The notes beneath the pieces are model-generated. The model had not been told where the DNA came from. It made no database searches and saw nothing but the letters and a program-made list of their open reading frames with translations. A DNA stretch of 64,000 nucleotides from Combretum micranthum (taxonomy: Eukaryota > Streptophyta > Magnoliopsida > Myrtales > Combretaceae), in assembly GCA_024138025.1 (NCBI GenBank), contig JAMXBD010001090.1, forward strand, positions 372,001-436,000, read 5' to 3'. The first letter of the stretch is position 1, and every line of letters starts with the position of its first letter. This document shows, one piece after another, positions 12,714 through 25,112 of this stretch. Made by a program: the position numbers and the translations under genes.

Positions 12714-14657
12714 TGTAATATTACAACCCGCCATGTATCTTTCTTTTAGAACATGCCAAGGCTAAAAATCTAAACCACAAGTATACTCAATATAAAACTT
12801 CATAAACTCTCATAAAGGATACCTGTTTAAGTTATCTCATAAAATAAATCCTTTGAAGAAAACATCTTATTGGCGTAAACCAAAGCCAACATAACTAATA
12901 ATCCAAAGACTCAAATAAAATGTATAACAATATAAAAGTTTATAAAAAGTAAAATTTCAAAACTTCACATCATCTTCGAAGTCTATCTTTAAGATCTATA
13001 ACATCTTAAATGTCAGTAGGATAGTCCACTCCACTAGCATCCTCTCCCTTATCCACATAAATGTCATATCCTGATATGTCATACATAACTGGATCCTCAC
13101 TTGCTCCAGAAAATGATAAAAGAATAAGCGAAAACGCTCGGTACACCAAACCACAAATAAATGCAAATGCCACACAACATACGTATATATATATTTTCAT
13201 GCAACTAAGCCTAATGCAATAAACACAATTTATTATCTTTAATTAATCAGTAAACAACATAATTTGAAACTATAATACTCTAGTTCCAAACCTGAAGTTT
13301 CTCATGACCCCTGAAAAACAAATAATATAGAAAATAGGTATTATAAATATATTGGTGTTGGAGAATCATCCACACACCGCAGCCTCTGCCAAAACCTAAT
13401 CTACCATAATCATTTCCATGCACAAGTCCACTCGGAACAACCTCACACATAGATCATCAGGGTGCCTCGTTAATATTACACTCTGCGTGGTCTTTACTAA
13501 TCAAAGCTAAACACAAGCAACAAAATAATTTTATATGTTATATAGAATTAGATTAATTCAATATTCTAATCATACACACACACAGCAAACAGATCTAAAC
13601 CTACAAGCACATACAACAAACAAGGTAAGGTTGTACCTATATCAAATTCTAGGAACAGTACTCTAAATCACTCAAATCTGTTTTATAACACAACTCCTAA
13701 TTCAATAGAACCTAATAACATGAATAGATAAAATTCAAAATATATCTCATCAGATAAACCTAAATCCATTCATATCTAAAACCTAAATTTCAATATAATA
13801 TCAAATCTATACATTTTTCCTTAATTACAACACCAAAATCCTTCAATTTAAAAAATCTCCTCAACCACTTCTCCAAACACTAGAATTTCATTCAACACCA
13901 TATATACTAGAAATCAACAACTACCATTTTTATAAAATCATAAAGATTAAAACTTTAAAATACGTACCTAAGTTCAATTCTAAATCCTTTTAACACCAAA
14001 ACCAGATATATAGATAATCAGGGTTTTCTTCAATCTCCCTTCAAACAATAGAAAATTTTAAGGAACTATAAAATTGTATATCTTAAAGGAAAAATGGTTA
14101 TTCAATTACTTGATCTGATTCTCAATCTTCCTTAAACACTAACTCTTCAGATCTCCAAGAAAATTAGAACCGTTTCTGCAATTCTCCTTCAAGATAAAAG
14201 AAAATCCTAAGATAATTCATAGATTGAAAGACTCTAAAGGAAAGATATGATTTTGATTATCTGAATCCGATCTTCCAAGATCTCCTTGGATTAATAGAAC
14301 AAATCTCAAAGATATGTATGTTATCCAATTCTACCGTAAATTCAATAAACAAATCCTAAGAAATCTAATAATGCATAAGATCTTAAAACAAAAATAGTGA
14401 TTCAGTTACTTGATCTGGACTTTAAATCCTTTGGCAGCTGTAAACTCTTATAGGATAAGAATCTAGGTTTAGGGTTTTGTTGGAGAATAGAACAAAGAAA
14501 GAATATATAAGGATTAGTGACTTTTCATCTTCCGTTATGTGTCTGTCATGTGATCAAAATTTCACCAAAATTAGATTTTTTTGACAAATTTAACCTTATA
14601 ATTCATATCAATGGACACTTTTATCCTTCTTTATGTAAATTTTACTTGTATATTACA
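12714..14657 (-). mobile_element. Family B solo LTR (minus)
   Basis: The termini are TG..CA on both readings: TGTAATATTACA at 12714 and TATATTACA at 14649-14657. The 5-bp target duplication GTCAA is exact (12709-12713 and 14658-14662). The sequence is inverted and homologous to 30720-32231; for example the block at 13380-13510, with ATAGATCATCAGGGTGCC, pairs with 31430-31560. A 64-codon minus-strand frame at 13006-13200 has a counterpart at 31754-31960, but it is a conserved stretch of LTR and not an evident gene. No internal domain is present. Confidence 0.85.
14501..14513 (-). promoter_or_regulatory. Putative TATA box of family B LTR
   Basis: The minus strand reads CCTTATATATTC. The corresponding place in the plus copy (about 30771) is CTTTATAATTC. 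Position about 150 bp into the LTR fits a U3 core promoter. Confidence 0.4.
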
Positions 14658-14870
14658 GTCAAAATGTATCACATATGCATAAAGGATAGAAATTATCCTA
14701 AGAGGATAAAACCCAACCAACTAGCAAGTAGGATAGATTTCATAAAATGGATAATCAAATCCCATACAAGGGATGGAAATAAAGTAAAAAACAACAAATA
14801 AATAAAAGATCCTCTTACTCTTAAAACTACTAACAACATGATATTTGCTCGATCTCCATAGTCTTCAAAC
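14658..14870 (-). mobile_element. Flank of family B insertion, possible LINE remainder
   Basis: This sequence directly follows the duplicated GTCAA and so was contiguous with 12713 before the LTR inserted. On the minus strand it contains CTAGTTGGTTGGGTTTTATC, similar in style to plant LINE 3' untranslated sequence. There is no coding evidence. Confidence 0.3.
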
Positions 14871-15611
14871 CGCTCAGATCATTGATGATGATGAAAATAT
14901 CATATTACTACCTAGATCTTATGGTAATAGTAGTAGATCTATGACTAATGAGATCAATAGTGAAATTTGCTAGATTGTTGTAGTAACAATCGAAAAAGAT
15001 TTAGAAGAGAGAGGTGCCATGTGACTGATCCCTTCTACACTAGGGTGTAAGAAATCTCAGAGAAAGCGATACTTCAAGATACATAATTTTACTATTACTT
15101 TGCTCCATTCGTAGGTTGAATATTTGTTGTAACTAAATTACCTTGTCAATAAGAATAGATATAGCTCGGAGATTATATTACTTTAGACTATTCCATTTGT
15201 ACTGTTTCTACACTACACCAATTTTCAATATAGAGATCCGTTAGGTTGGGTGATTTTGACTGGAAAGCCTCATAAATTATATTAAGAGAGCAATCATCTT
15301 TAATAAAATGACCAGGTAAACTATGAATCCTTTTCTCACTTCAAATTATGAATCCTTTTCTCACTTCAAATTATGTATTTTAATAAATGATAAGGTAAAG
15401 ATATATAAGTAAGACTTTCTTTTATCCTTTTTTGAATGTCTTATAATATAAAGGGTTTCAAACTACTAAATGTAAATTTTAAAAAGCATTTTAATTTAAT
15501 TCAAGCAATGACTCATGACAATAAGATGATGTGATATCGCAAAATTTGGTTTTTCAATACAGAGCTCATAAAACCATTATTTTGACATAAACACAATTAT
15601 TTTATAGATTT
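14871..15611. other. Unassigned region with a perfect 25-bp tandem repeat
   Basis: No gene is visible. ATGAATCCTTTTCTCACTTC plus AAATT occurs twice in exact tandem at 15323-15347 and 15348-15372. The rest is AT-rich sequence with no match to the other families. Confidence 0.5.
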
Positions 15612-15836
15612 TATGGATAATATCATAAATGTACTTGAACTTTGGTAAAAATTCAATTAGTACCTAAGCTTTTAAAATTAAGCAATTTAGTACCTGAACT
15701 TTGAAATTGATCAAATTACATCTAAAAACATTCAAATTGATTAATTTAGTTCATAAAAGAACTTTACCAAGGTACTGTTGGCATGCATGATAACCTTTTT
15801 TAGCTACTAAATTAATTTATTTCAAAGGTTAAGTAC

Positions 15837-16486
15837 TGTAGATGTACAAATTTGATTATAAAGGCCCTGAGCCTAATTCTTATTTTGATTTAACTCTTTG
15901 GGCTAATGTGATAGGGATTAAAGAGTTAGGCCCAATTCAATTGGGATGATCATGAGAGTTTTGGCATGGTAGGCTTGGAGTAGGGCCCGTTGGAATTGGC
16001 TTGCCCAATTCTAACCTTTCTCAAATTGGCTCACACACATTACAATGAAGGCCTCAATAGGCCTGGATCCATAAGGGAGCTCATACCCATATCCATAACA
16101 AGAGGGACTTATCTTGGCCGTTGATCGTCTGTCTCATCTGACGGATGACATTTACAGCTAGATTCTCTATAAATACTTGGAGTCCTTACCTCATTTAAAA
16201 AAGGTGAAATCTTGGATAAACACCACCGTGCTGTCGGATTTCCATCTTAATGAATCAATTACTCGACTTACTCAAGAACGCACACGGCATTCATAGTATC
16301 TAGTGAGGCTGATGCTTTCTAGCTCCCTCACCTGTCATAAGTGTGTTAGAGCCTATTGAGATTGCCTACTCCTCCTACACGATTCTCTCTTGATCATCCT
16401 TGCACGTGTTGTTTCCCTAGCTCACGTGTAGTGCAATAGTCACGCGGCACGCACGTAATCGTTGCATCCAGACTCATACCCACACA
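15837..16486 (+). repeat. TRIM-like element, 5' LTR
   Basis: 650-bp direct repeat, with TCTATAAATACTTGG (from 16166) as probable TATA box. It is followed by the primer-binding-like sequence. Confidence 0.92.
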
Positions 16487-16506
16487 TTTTTGGTGACTCC
16501 ACTACG
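16487..16506 (+). promoter_or_regulatory. Primer-binding-like site of TRIM-like element
   Basis: TTTTTGGTGACTCCACTACG directly follows the 5' LTR. The TTTTTGG(T/C)GACTCC form is common after plant LTRs, and the tRNA was not identified. Confidence 0.6.
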
Positions 16507-16987
16507 GACTGGCGTTGCAATATTTATTAGACAAGAAGTGGTAGTATGATGGATCCATTAGCTTGGTGATACTCAATCAAGTATAAAGTTGAGACTAACA
16601 AGTTAAGTATGATCAAAGACTCCAAAAAACGCAAGTAAAATTAACTCACCGAAAAGGATCATTTATATGGAACAAAAGCGAAAGATGAATTCATATGGAA
16701 AGGAAAACATGCCGATACACTATTGTTTCAGGGATGGTATAATTTCAATATGAGACAATATGCTCATCATATGATACTACAAGAATATCTCTCAAAAGAA
16801 TTCAATTATTTGACGATGTTGCACCAGATTCCTACATTGCAAGCCATTAAGAAATTAACACGCCAAGCAGCAGTGCAGCTAAGTTATAGCGCACATGCGT
16901 TGGATGAGACTTTTGTCATTTGAAAGGGCTTGATTAATGCCCAAATCCTTTCGATATGGCTCGAAAGACTTCGGTTATGGGGCAAAA

Positions 16988-17605
16988 TGTAGATGTACAA
17001 ATTTGATTACAAAGGCCTTGAGCCTAATTCTTATTTGGATTTAACTCTTTGGGCTAATGTGACAGGGCTTAAAGAGTTAGGCCCAATTCAATTGGGATGA
17101 TCATGGGAGTTTTGGCATGGTAGGCTTGGAGTAGGGCCGGTTGGAATTGGCCTGCTCAATTCTAACCTTTCTCAAATTGGCTCACAGACATTACAATGAA
17201 GGCCTCAATAGGCCTGGATCCATAAGGGAGCTCATACCCATATCCATAATGAGAGGGACTCATCCTGGCCGTTGATCGTCTATCTCATTTGACGGATGAC
17301 ATTTACAGCTAGTTTCTCTATAAATACCTGGAGTCCTTACCTCATTTAAAAAAAGTGAAATCTTGGATAAACACCACCGTGCTGTCGGATTTCCATCCTA
17401 ATGAATCAATTACTCGACTTACTCAAGAACGCATACGGCATTCATAGTATCTAGTAAGGTTGATGCTTTCTAGCTCTCTCACCTGTCATAAGTGTATTAG
17501 AGCCTATTGAGATTGCCTACTCCTCCTCCCTACACGATTCTCTCTTGATTATCCTTGCACGCAGCACGTACGTGATCATTGCATCCAGACTCATACCACC
17601 ACACA
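16988..17605 (+). repeat. TRIM-like element, 3' LTR
   Basis: 618-bp copy of the 5' LTR with scattered substitutions and a deletion of about 40 bp near its 3' part. It is preceded by a purine-rich tract and keeps TCTATAAATACCTGG (from 17316). Confidence 0.92.
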
Positions 17606-17690
17606 AGTACTAAATTGATCGATTTCAAAATTTAGGTATCTAATTACATATTTCATCAAAGTTCAGGTACCATTTGTGGAATTAACCCTA

Positions 17691-18020
17691 TATTTGAATA
17701 TTTATCAATAACTCAAATTTCAAATTATGTAATATAATGAAAGATTGAAAAAAAGTCAATTAGTTTATAAAATTATAGATATAAAAAAGGACATAGCTAG
17801 CTATATATATAGGCTTAGCTAATTACACATACATCTGTATACATAAATTAATTTAAATATTAAATACAACTAAAATATACCAAAAAATTTCAGAAAATTG
17901 AAAAGGAATTCAAATAAACTTTCTTATAACACATGCGAAATTATATATTACAGCTGGGGCAACATCATTACCAATGAGTCGCTTTACATAAATTGTCAAC
18001 TTGCTACCTAAAGTAATATT
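17691..18020. other. Unassigned AT-rich spacer
   Basis: It lies between the MITE and LTR copy 5 and ends with the ATATT target duplication (18016-18020). No gene or repeat was recognised. Confidence 0.5.
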
Positions 18021-21000
18021 TGTAAACCTCTGAAATTTTCGAAACTCTTAGAAAATATTTCTAAAGCTAAAAACCAAAATCGAAATCCTAAAATCAATCC
18101 CAAGTTAAAACAGAACTCTAGAAATTCTAAATAAGCTCAAATACGAAATTTCTTAACCTTAAGAAAATGAAAGCCTTAAAAAAAAGGAAAAAAAATCAAT
18201 AATTGTTTGACTTAAAATCCTACGCTAAACAATTCAACTATCTCACCTCTAACATGAAAATCAAGACAATATATCCAAGTAATATTCAATGACAAAATTT
18301 CAAAACCTTAAACTCTTCGGTGAATTTTAGAATAAAAAATTTAAGTTACTACCAAAATCAAACTGAGTTAACACATAATCCTAGACTCGATTACACAATC
18401 CCGAAAGCTGTTAAATATTAAATGAATCATAAAAATAGAGTAAAACTCAAAAATTTGAACCAAAAATATGGTATAACCATAAACCCCTATTATATAATCT
18501 TACAAATAAAACTTACAAGCGGGAAGTCAAAACCGGAACCCTAAAAAACTAACCCAGAGCAATAACAAAACTTCTGAACCTAAGTTCGGCAATCCCACGC
18601 TTGAAACCTGAAAACAAATATAAATGAGCTATTAGTATATTATAGTTCGAAATAAAATAAGATAGCCTAAAAAGATTAGATCAGTTAAATATTTGATTAT
18701 TTTTTACCTGAACTAATCATTTCTTGAAAAACGTGTCCCAATACTCGAGATAGTAAAAATATTCTAGAAATCAATATAGATTCGTGATTTTGTAAGAATT
18801 CATATAATATCAGTTTCATAATTTTTTGGTATCGAAAAATATCATATACAACATTTTTACATGTATTTTCCTTATTACTAGTAATTTATTTGTCTTGTTT
18901 ACTATTCATTGTACTATTTTTACTATTTATTGCTATTCATCTATCTCTACTTTTCCTTGCAACATATCTTTTACAACCTACACACATTTCATTACATTTA
19001 CATTACTAATACTACTTTTTACTGAACTTTCTTTGTAATTTACTTACTTTTCTTTACACAAATTAATTTTTAATCACATTTTCTCCCTCTCTCTCCGGAT
19101 CGTCATCCATCCCCCTCTGACTCCTCTATCTATTTTATTTTCTTCTCAATTAATTTTTAATCACACAAATTTCTACTCTAAAACTCTATAAATACCCCTT
19201 TACTCTTCCATTCTTTACACATATTTCTCAACTTCAAAACCAAAACATCCCCTCTCTTGCTTGGTGATTTGCACAAATTTTCTCTTCATCCATCTTTGAT
19301 CCTTCATCTTAGGTAAGCCACTAAACCAACCTCATAAGTTCATGCTAACATGAACATCATGTGTGTTTTATTTCTATAAGAAATCCTCATGAGTTTTATG
19401 CTAGGGAATGGAAATATAGAAACAACATGTTGTTCATGTCATTGTTCAACTCTATGTATTACTCATGTTATGTTATGTTCTTTCTTCTAACATAACTTTC
19501 TATACGAAGTATGTATAGTGTACGTAAATATATTTCTAGAGCCTAGAAGCTCACTGATCTAATCTTTTATTTATGCTATTATTTCTTTCACATTTATTTA
19601 TTTCATGCAAATTATTAAAACTAGTCATTCTAGTCTTATACTTATGCTCATCAAGTCAAAACAATTCTCGTCTTTCTTTTTAGACTTGTTGATAATCTAA
19701 GTTCAAGAAGCCTTGACATAAATCTAAGACTCTCATGATTTTTCTTATTTGTTCTCTTGTTTTTCTTAAGGGACTTACTCACGTCTAAGTTCAGGAAGAC
19801 TTGAATACAAATCTAAGACTTCCAAAACTTTCTTATACATTTTCTTGTCTCTTTTTAGAACTTGTCCATTCTAAGTTATGGGAACCTTGATGCAAACCAA
19901 GACTTCCCAATACTTTACTTTACATTTATGCTTATTTAATTATCTATATCTATTATATTCTATATGAGTTATTTTTCTTTTATCATATAATGTAGCTATA
20001 AGTTCATATCCATTCATGATTATAAATGTTGTTGTCTTAATGGAATTTTTCAAACAAATAAAAGGAGTTCTTTATTTTATAAAAGTAAGACTAAACACTA
20101 TAAAAATAATATTGACACTTAGAAAAAACTTCCATTAAAACTTGTGATCGTGAGACAAAACCATTTCAAAATTTAAATAAGTTCATCATGATTTTTTTTT
20201 TTTTTTTTTGTGTTGTTTTTATGCAAAGTTTCTTCAAGACTTAATTATGTGGTTCCATTACTCTCCTTTCAAATACTAAAACAAATTTATTATTAAATCT
20301 TAATGTTTATAATTCTTTGTTATGTAAACTTTTCTTAAAAGCTTATTTATAAGATTTATACCAACACTTTGATAAATACTAAGAACCAAACAATTTTTCT
20401 AAGTCAAGTTTAAAACTAACCCACTAGTTAAAAATCCACATAGAAATAAAATCGATATACAACTTAAGGAACTAAGTTTTAAAAAGTAAATTCATTTTCT
20501 TTTTATGAAATCAAAAAAATATAAATAATAGTTATATAATAATTAGACACGCATTTGTAACAACTCAAAATTTTAGTTTTCTTCTAAGAACTCCTTAAAC
20601 ACCTAAATGTTGAGAAACTAATAATAAAGAAAGAGTTATTATGAGAATAAAAAGTTAGAACAAACCATTCATTTAATCTCCCTCATGTTAGAAATAATGA
20701 GACTTAGAATGATTTTTCTCCATAACCACATAAAGCTTCAAATTTTATCATTTGTTAAAAGAAGCTTAGTATAAAAATAAAATATTCATGAACTCTAACA
20801 TAAATATAAAATCATAATTTTCTTTAATTAAGTTTCATATTTACAAAATCTAAGAATTAAAACTTTGCTTAAGGATCAAACTTAAAAAAATATACTTAGA
20901 GTTTCATGCTACCAATGAATAAAACCATGTTTTGTAAAATAAATTACTAAATAAAATTCTTTTCAAATATGAGACCTTTGAGATTTCAAATTATATATCG

Positions 21001-22662
21001 AATCACAATTTTCTTATTGATTAAGTCATATGTTTACAAAATAGCAAACTTAATCATAAGTCAAAGAATGACTTTTCACTAACTCTATCTTTCGCAAAGA
21101 TTATTCACAAATTTTATTTTTTGAGATAACTATATAAATATTTATGTATTTGCTATGAAATTTTTTCGATGAAATAAAAATTTAAAAAATTACAAATCAA
21201 GGCTGGAATTTTCATGTTAGAATTGTACCAACCCATTTTTGAACCTAAACTTCAAATGTTAAAAATAACCTCAGAAATAGATATATTTTTTTGAGTAGAT
21301 AGAAAACGGCATCTTATATGTCAAATTCCGAGATAAAATGAGCAAGTTATGGCCATTTTAAGTTGAAATTTCACATAATCTGATTTTTGACGAAAATCAT
21401 GAGATAGAATTAGGAAGTCGAGTAGAACTTCTATGAAATACTCATATTGGGTATTTCTTTTATCTAGGTGACAAGAAATACAAGACCCCTCTTTTCTAAC
21501 AATTATTACAACTAAGAAGATTGCAATATAAACGAGTGAATTTTCCTTCTAAATTCATTACCTTGCTTATGTTTGTAAAGTAGTTGCAATAACATGAAAA
21601 AAATGATAAAATGGATATGTATCGAAGATTAGCAAGGGTTAAGTATGTGTTCTTTTGCTTGTGTGATTAAGTGAATGCTAAGCATATCACAACACTAGAA
21701 TGTTTGTTTGACTCTATTTATTCATTTGTATGCTTGATTGCTATGTGTGTTCAAATTGATTGATCACCCTCAATGAATCATATTAACGGAATGACGTTAA
21801 CAAGACATGGTCATGCATAGCATCCGTCAAATCACATTTATGGAAGGTTGCTACTCCTACGCTATAGTTGGATGGGCTACAAGCGTGTTAAGACACGAGC
21901 CCTACTCATTCCTAGAGAATCCACATTGCTCGGGGAATACAACTCTAGGTTTGGAGCTGTACCAAGCAAATGCAATGGATAGGTGCCTAGGGACTAGCAT
22001 TAGAAGATTAAGAAGGCCTTCATCAACAATTCCTTAATTCTTGATATGGAGGGCGTAAATCCTTTCTGTGTATAGGTTCTTCATAACTATACATATGTGT
22101 ATTCTTCATGTGATTGATGAATAAGCAGCATATGCTTGACTAACCAACTTATTTGTCTATGAATGTCGGTGCGAATGATAAGGAAACATTTCACTAAGCT
22201 CGTTGTAAGCTTATACCCTCATAGTTTTTGTTAAAAACAAGTATACTCGAGACTTCATTCGAGGATGGTACATTAAAGAAATCATTGGTGGATCTTTGAG
22301 CCCATGAGGAAGGAGTAGAAACATAGGATGGATTTACTTTCTTGTAATTTCTTTATGAGCAAAATGTGATATGTTGATATTTTGGAGATTACTAGATATG
22401 TATTTATGTAGACTTAAAGATATTAGTGGAGGTATGCCTCTAAGAATTGTAATTGACCTTCTTTATGTTTCATGTTAAGTATTTCTATTGCTTTGTTACT
22501 TAATTGTTATCAAAGTAATTCACTACTTCGATGCATTCCCTCTGATGTGTTGCACGCCTTGTGCATAATATGGAAGCCTTTGCATGACTAAAGAAGTCAT
22601 TCCTAGACTTTAATATTATGTACGGAGGACTGTCATGTTTAGGGTATCCCTCAGGCATGACA
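18021..22662 (+). mobile_element. Family A solo LTR copy 5
   Basis: It starts TGTAAACCTCTGAAATTTTC and ends ATCCCTCAGGCATGACA, flanked by an exact ATATT target duplication (18016-18020 and 22663-22667), for 4642 bp. The internal order matches other A copies: 'AAACCGGAACCCTA' near 18533, the 'TTTACTATTT' tract, a TATA box at 19185, a pyrimidine-rich leader, the 'CTTGTCC..CTAAG' block (19620-19900), 'GAGCAAGTTATGGCCATTTT' (about 21340), GGAGGGCGTAAATCC (22048) and CACTAAGCTCG (22192). No gag-pol is inside. The short open frame at 21807-22037 is part of this repeat. Confidence 0.9.
19184..19197 (+). promoter_or_regulatory. Putative LTR TATA box, copy 5
   Basis: CTCTATAAATACCCC is followed by a pyrimidine-rich, leader-like stretch ending in a GTAAGCC splice-donor-like sequence at about 19313. 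Equivalent boxes occur in copies 1, 3 and 4. Confidence 0.6.
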
Positions 22663-22667
22663 ATATT

Positions 22668-23372
22668 ACTAAATGCAAAATTCATGACTCTTTCTTAATT
22701 CAACAAGTGAATGTCACTTAACTTGTTTATTAGTAGACTGAAGAAAATTGGAATGAGTTCTCCTAAAACATGGTTTAGTCCTTCCTATATATTTTTCTTC
22801 AAGGGGATATTCATGAAAATAGAGAACTTATACTTTAGTTCTTTTGTGGTCATCTTTTAGCTTTTCCTATTAATACTTGAACACATATAATAAAACTTTT
22901 TAGTTATTTATCTGTCTTTCCATTATACTCGAGAACTTTCAATTAATAAGCTTAGCTAAAGGAATGATATCACATTGGAACCCAAATGTAAAGGGAGAAA
23001 CATATTACTTCTTCTCAACTCTATTAAGATCAAAACAATTTTGCTTAGGAATGGAATCTTCTGGCCTCTACTTTCATCTATGTTCCCTAGATATAATTTA
23101 ATTTTCGTCAATAGTATTATATAAATATATATCAAAGTAAAATGTTAATCTCTTGGTTGATAGACAAGGAAACGTTGTTGCCATTTAAACTTTGATTGTT
23201 TCTATGGTTTGGCATACTAATATATATAAGCTAAGGAGATTACAAAGACCAACAACATATAGGATCTTTTGTTTTGATAAGGTTATGATTTGCTCGTGCT
23301 AATTGTGTTTATGAATGGCTATTAATGGGAGTCGTCTTTGACTTGGTGTTTATTATGAGTTTAAAATTAAAG
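22668..23372. other. Unassigned AT-rich spacer
   Basis: Sequence between LTR copy 5 and the family F fragment. No coding sequence, terminal repeat or window-internal homolog was recognised. Confidence 0.45.
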
Positions 23373-24116
23373 TGTCACGCCTCTAATAGGGTCAAGACGT
23401 ATTCGTTTTTTCTACGTATAACCCTTAGGCGTTATATATAAAGGCTACTTAAACTATTAGTTTATTGTGATCATTTACTAAACAGTCTTAGAATTTTGAA
23501 ATCGTTTAATTTATATTTTTTAAAACATTTTTTTTTTGTAGTGGAATAATTATCAAAAGTGAAGTAACAAATCTAAGTACTTGAAAAGATAGTACAAACC
23601 ACAAACTTAAAACTAAACCCTTGGAAAGATACAAGTTTAGAAATATAAACAGTAACTAAAATTTTGTAGGCTGACTGAGCTGTATTATATTATGGACTGT
23701 GATAGGTAGAGATGTGTAACGGCTGTGAACCGTAGATGAGGCTATTATTAGATGATCCTATAGGAGATATGGGTATTCATGCTTCCTATATTAATCTCTT
23801 GAGCAGTTGTTGCTATTCAGGACCCCTAGATTCCTACAGTGTGTTGTCAGAGTGTAATGCTCCATTATTTTTTGTTGCACTTTAGTTTAAAGATATAAAC
23901 TATTGATTGTTTCATTGCATATAGAATAGACATATGTGCACATCTCGTGTATGCTTGTGTTGTTGTTGTATTGAGCTTTGGCTCATTCCTTTCTTTTTCA
24001 AGTATTAATGAGTTTGATGATGATACTAATGAGTACATAGGGTATGGCATGGATTTCGAGGAGTTACTTGATGAGTGAAGTGACTATAATTCATTAGAAA
24101 ATTATCTTTTGGTGGG
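23373..24116 (+). mobile_element. Family F LTR fragment (plus)
   Basis: It starts TGTCACGCCTCTAATAGGG, a common type of plant gypsy LTR start. A stretch at 23680-23745 (TATTATATTATGGACTGTGA, GTAGAGATGTGTAACGGC) matches, inverted, the repeat at 48016-48252. Another at 23965-24080 (GCTTTGGCTCATTCC, TTGATGATGATACTAATGAG) matches, inverted, 47700-47770. It is cut at 24117 by the D1 repeat arm, so the 3' end is missing. Confidence 0.6.
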
Positions 24117-25112
24117 TGTTGAATCCAACAAATATATTATCCTACTCTCAAAATTTATATAACTTATATATAGCAGCAAGCAGAATCAATCCATAGAGAT
24201 TGGTGAAATCTATTTCTATTCAGAGATTAGAATAAGAAAAGAAGAAGGGGGAGGAGGGGTTTGTGAAATTCAAAGAAAACTAATTATATATAAAATAAAC
24301 AAACACAATTTAAAGATTAATTCAATATCAAAGGATTCCTAACAAAGGTATTACCACAACTCAGTTCACAAAATTGATCATGGATGCAAAAATTTCTATT
24401 CTTTATCGTAGATAAATTTATTATGGCTATTAACAAGATCTAACAACCTATCTCTCCTTACTTTATCGATAACAAAAACAATCTATTTGATTATTTCCCT
24501 TTTTGACTAAACAACCCTAAACAGGTTCATAGGGTTTAATTTATCAAAAGCATGAAAAACAAGAGAGATAATAAATTTTGACCAACAAATCAAGCATTCG
24601 ACCTATTCAAATTAGATTATATATCCTCATAACATAAATCGATTGTCTATCTCATAATCGATCATGTCATTGTGTCACAAACATTAGAATAATCAAACAA
24701 TTATGGATTTGATATTCTAATTGACAGATTATCACCTTGTTAATTGAACAAACAGATCCAAAATTTGCATTAATCAAACAAGATAATAAGATCAAAAAGA
24801 TTAGAGGATACACAAATACCCAAAACAAGAACAAGAACAATAACAAAATAAATCAATTCAATCTCACAATTATTAAAGAATCGAGTCTTGTAACAATCCT
24901 TTGGCTAGAAAACAAGAATTTAACCACTCACTCTAATACAATACTCTCTCTATTCTAAGGTTTTCTAATGTCTAGGAATGATATCAAATCAGATCTGATC
25001 ACCATTCTTATAAAACAAAACTTTAGAATTTGAACAACCACAACATACATCGGCAGTTACCAAATGTACGCCGGCAGCATAGAATGCCAGTGTTCAAATA
25101 TTAATTCAAATC
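24117..25112 (+). repeat. Repeat D, left arm (first part)
   Basis: It starts TGTTGAATCCAACAAATATA and is the inverted counterpart of the arm ending at 30703. Shared landmarks include the ATATAGCAGC segment (24173 against about 30645), CAAACAATTATGGATTTGAT (24696 against about 30120) and the CCGGC-rich part (25050-25090 against 29740-29790). Interrupted by the E solo LTR. It looks LTR-like, but its own boundaries and family are unproven. The 73-codon frame at 24737-24958 has no motif. Confidence 0.7.

Larger units (their letters stand above)
15837..17605 (+). mobile_element. TRIM-like non-autonomous LTR retrotransposon
   Basis: Two direct LTRs (15837-16486 and 16988-17605) start TGTAGATGTACAAATTTGAT and end ..CACACA. 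They flank only 501 bp of internal DNA. The exact target duplication AGTAC is at 15832-15836 and 17606-17610. The internal part begins with a primer-site-like TTTTTGGTGACTCCACTACG and ends with a purine-rich TTATGGGGCAAAA. A 66-codon frame at 16723-16923 has no recognisable motif and does not look like gag or pol. The LTRs are longer than in classical TRIMs, and the 1.77-kb total relies on enzymes supplied by another element. The right LTR lacks about 40 bp found in the left near 16410-16450. Confidence 0.93.
15612..17690. mobile_element. MITE with about 80-bp TIRs, split by a TRIM-like element
   Basis: The left end (15612-15695: ATCATAAATGTACTTGAACT, then TTAGTACC) is the inverted complement of the right end (17606-17690: ending TTCAGGTACCATTTGTGGAA). 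Removing the insertion at 15837-17605 and one AGTAC copy rebuilds a compact element of about 300 bp. It has no coding potential. The design resembles that of the element at 174-511. Confidence 0.75.
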
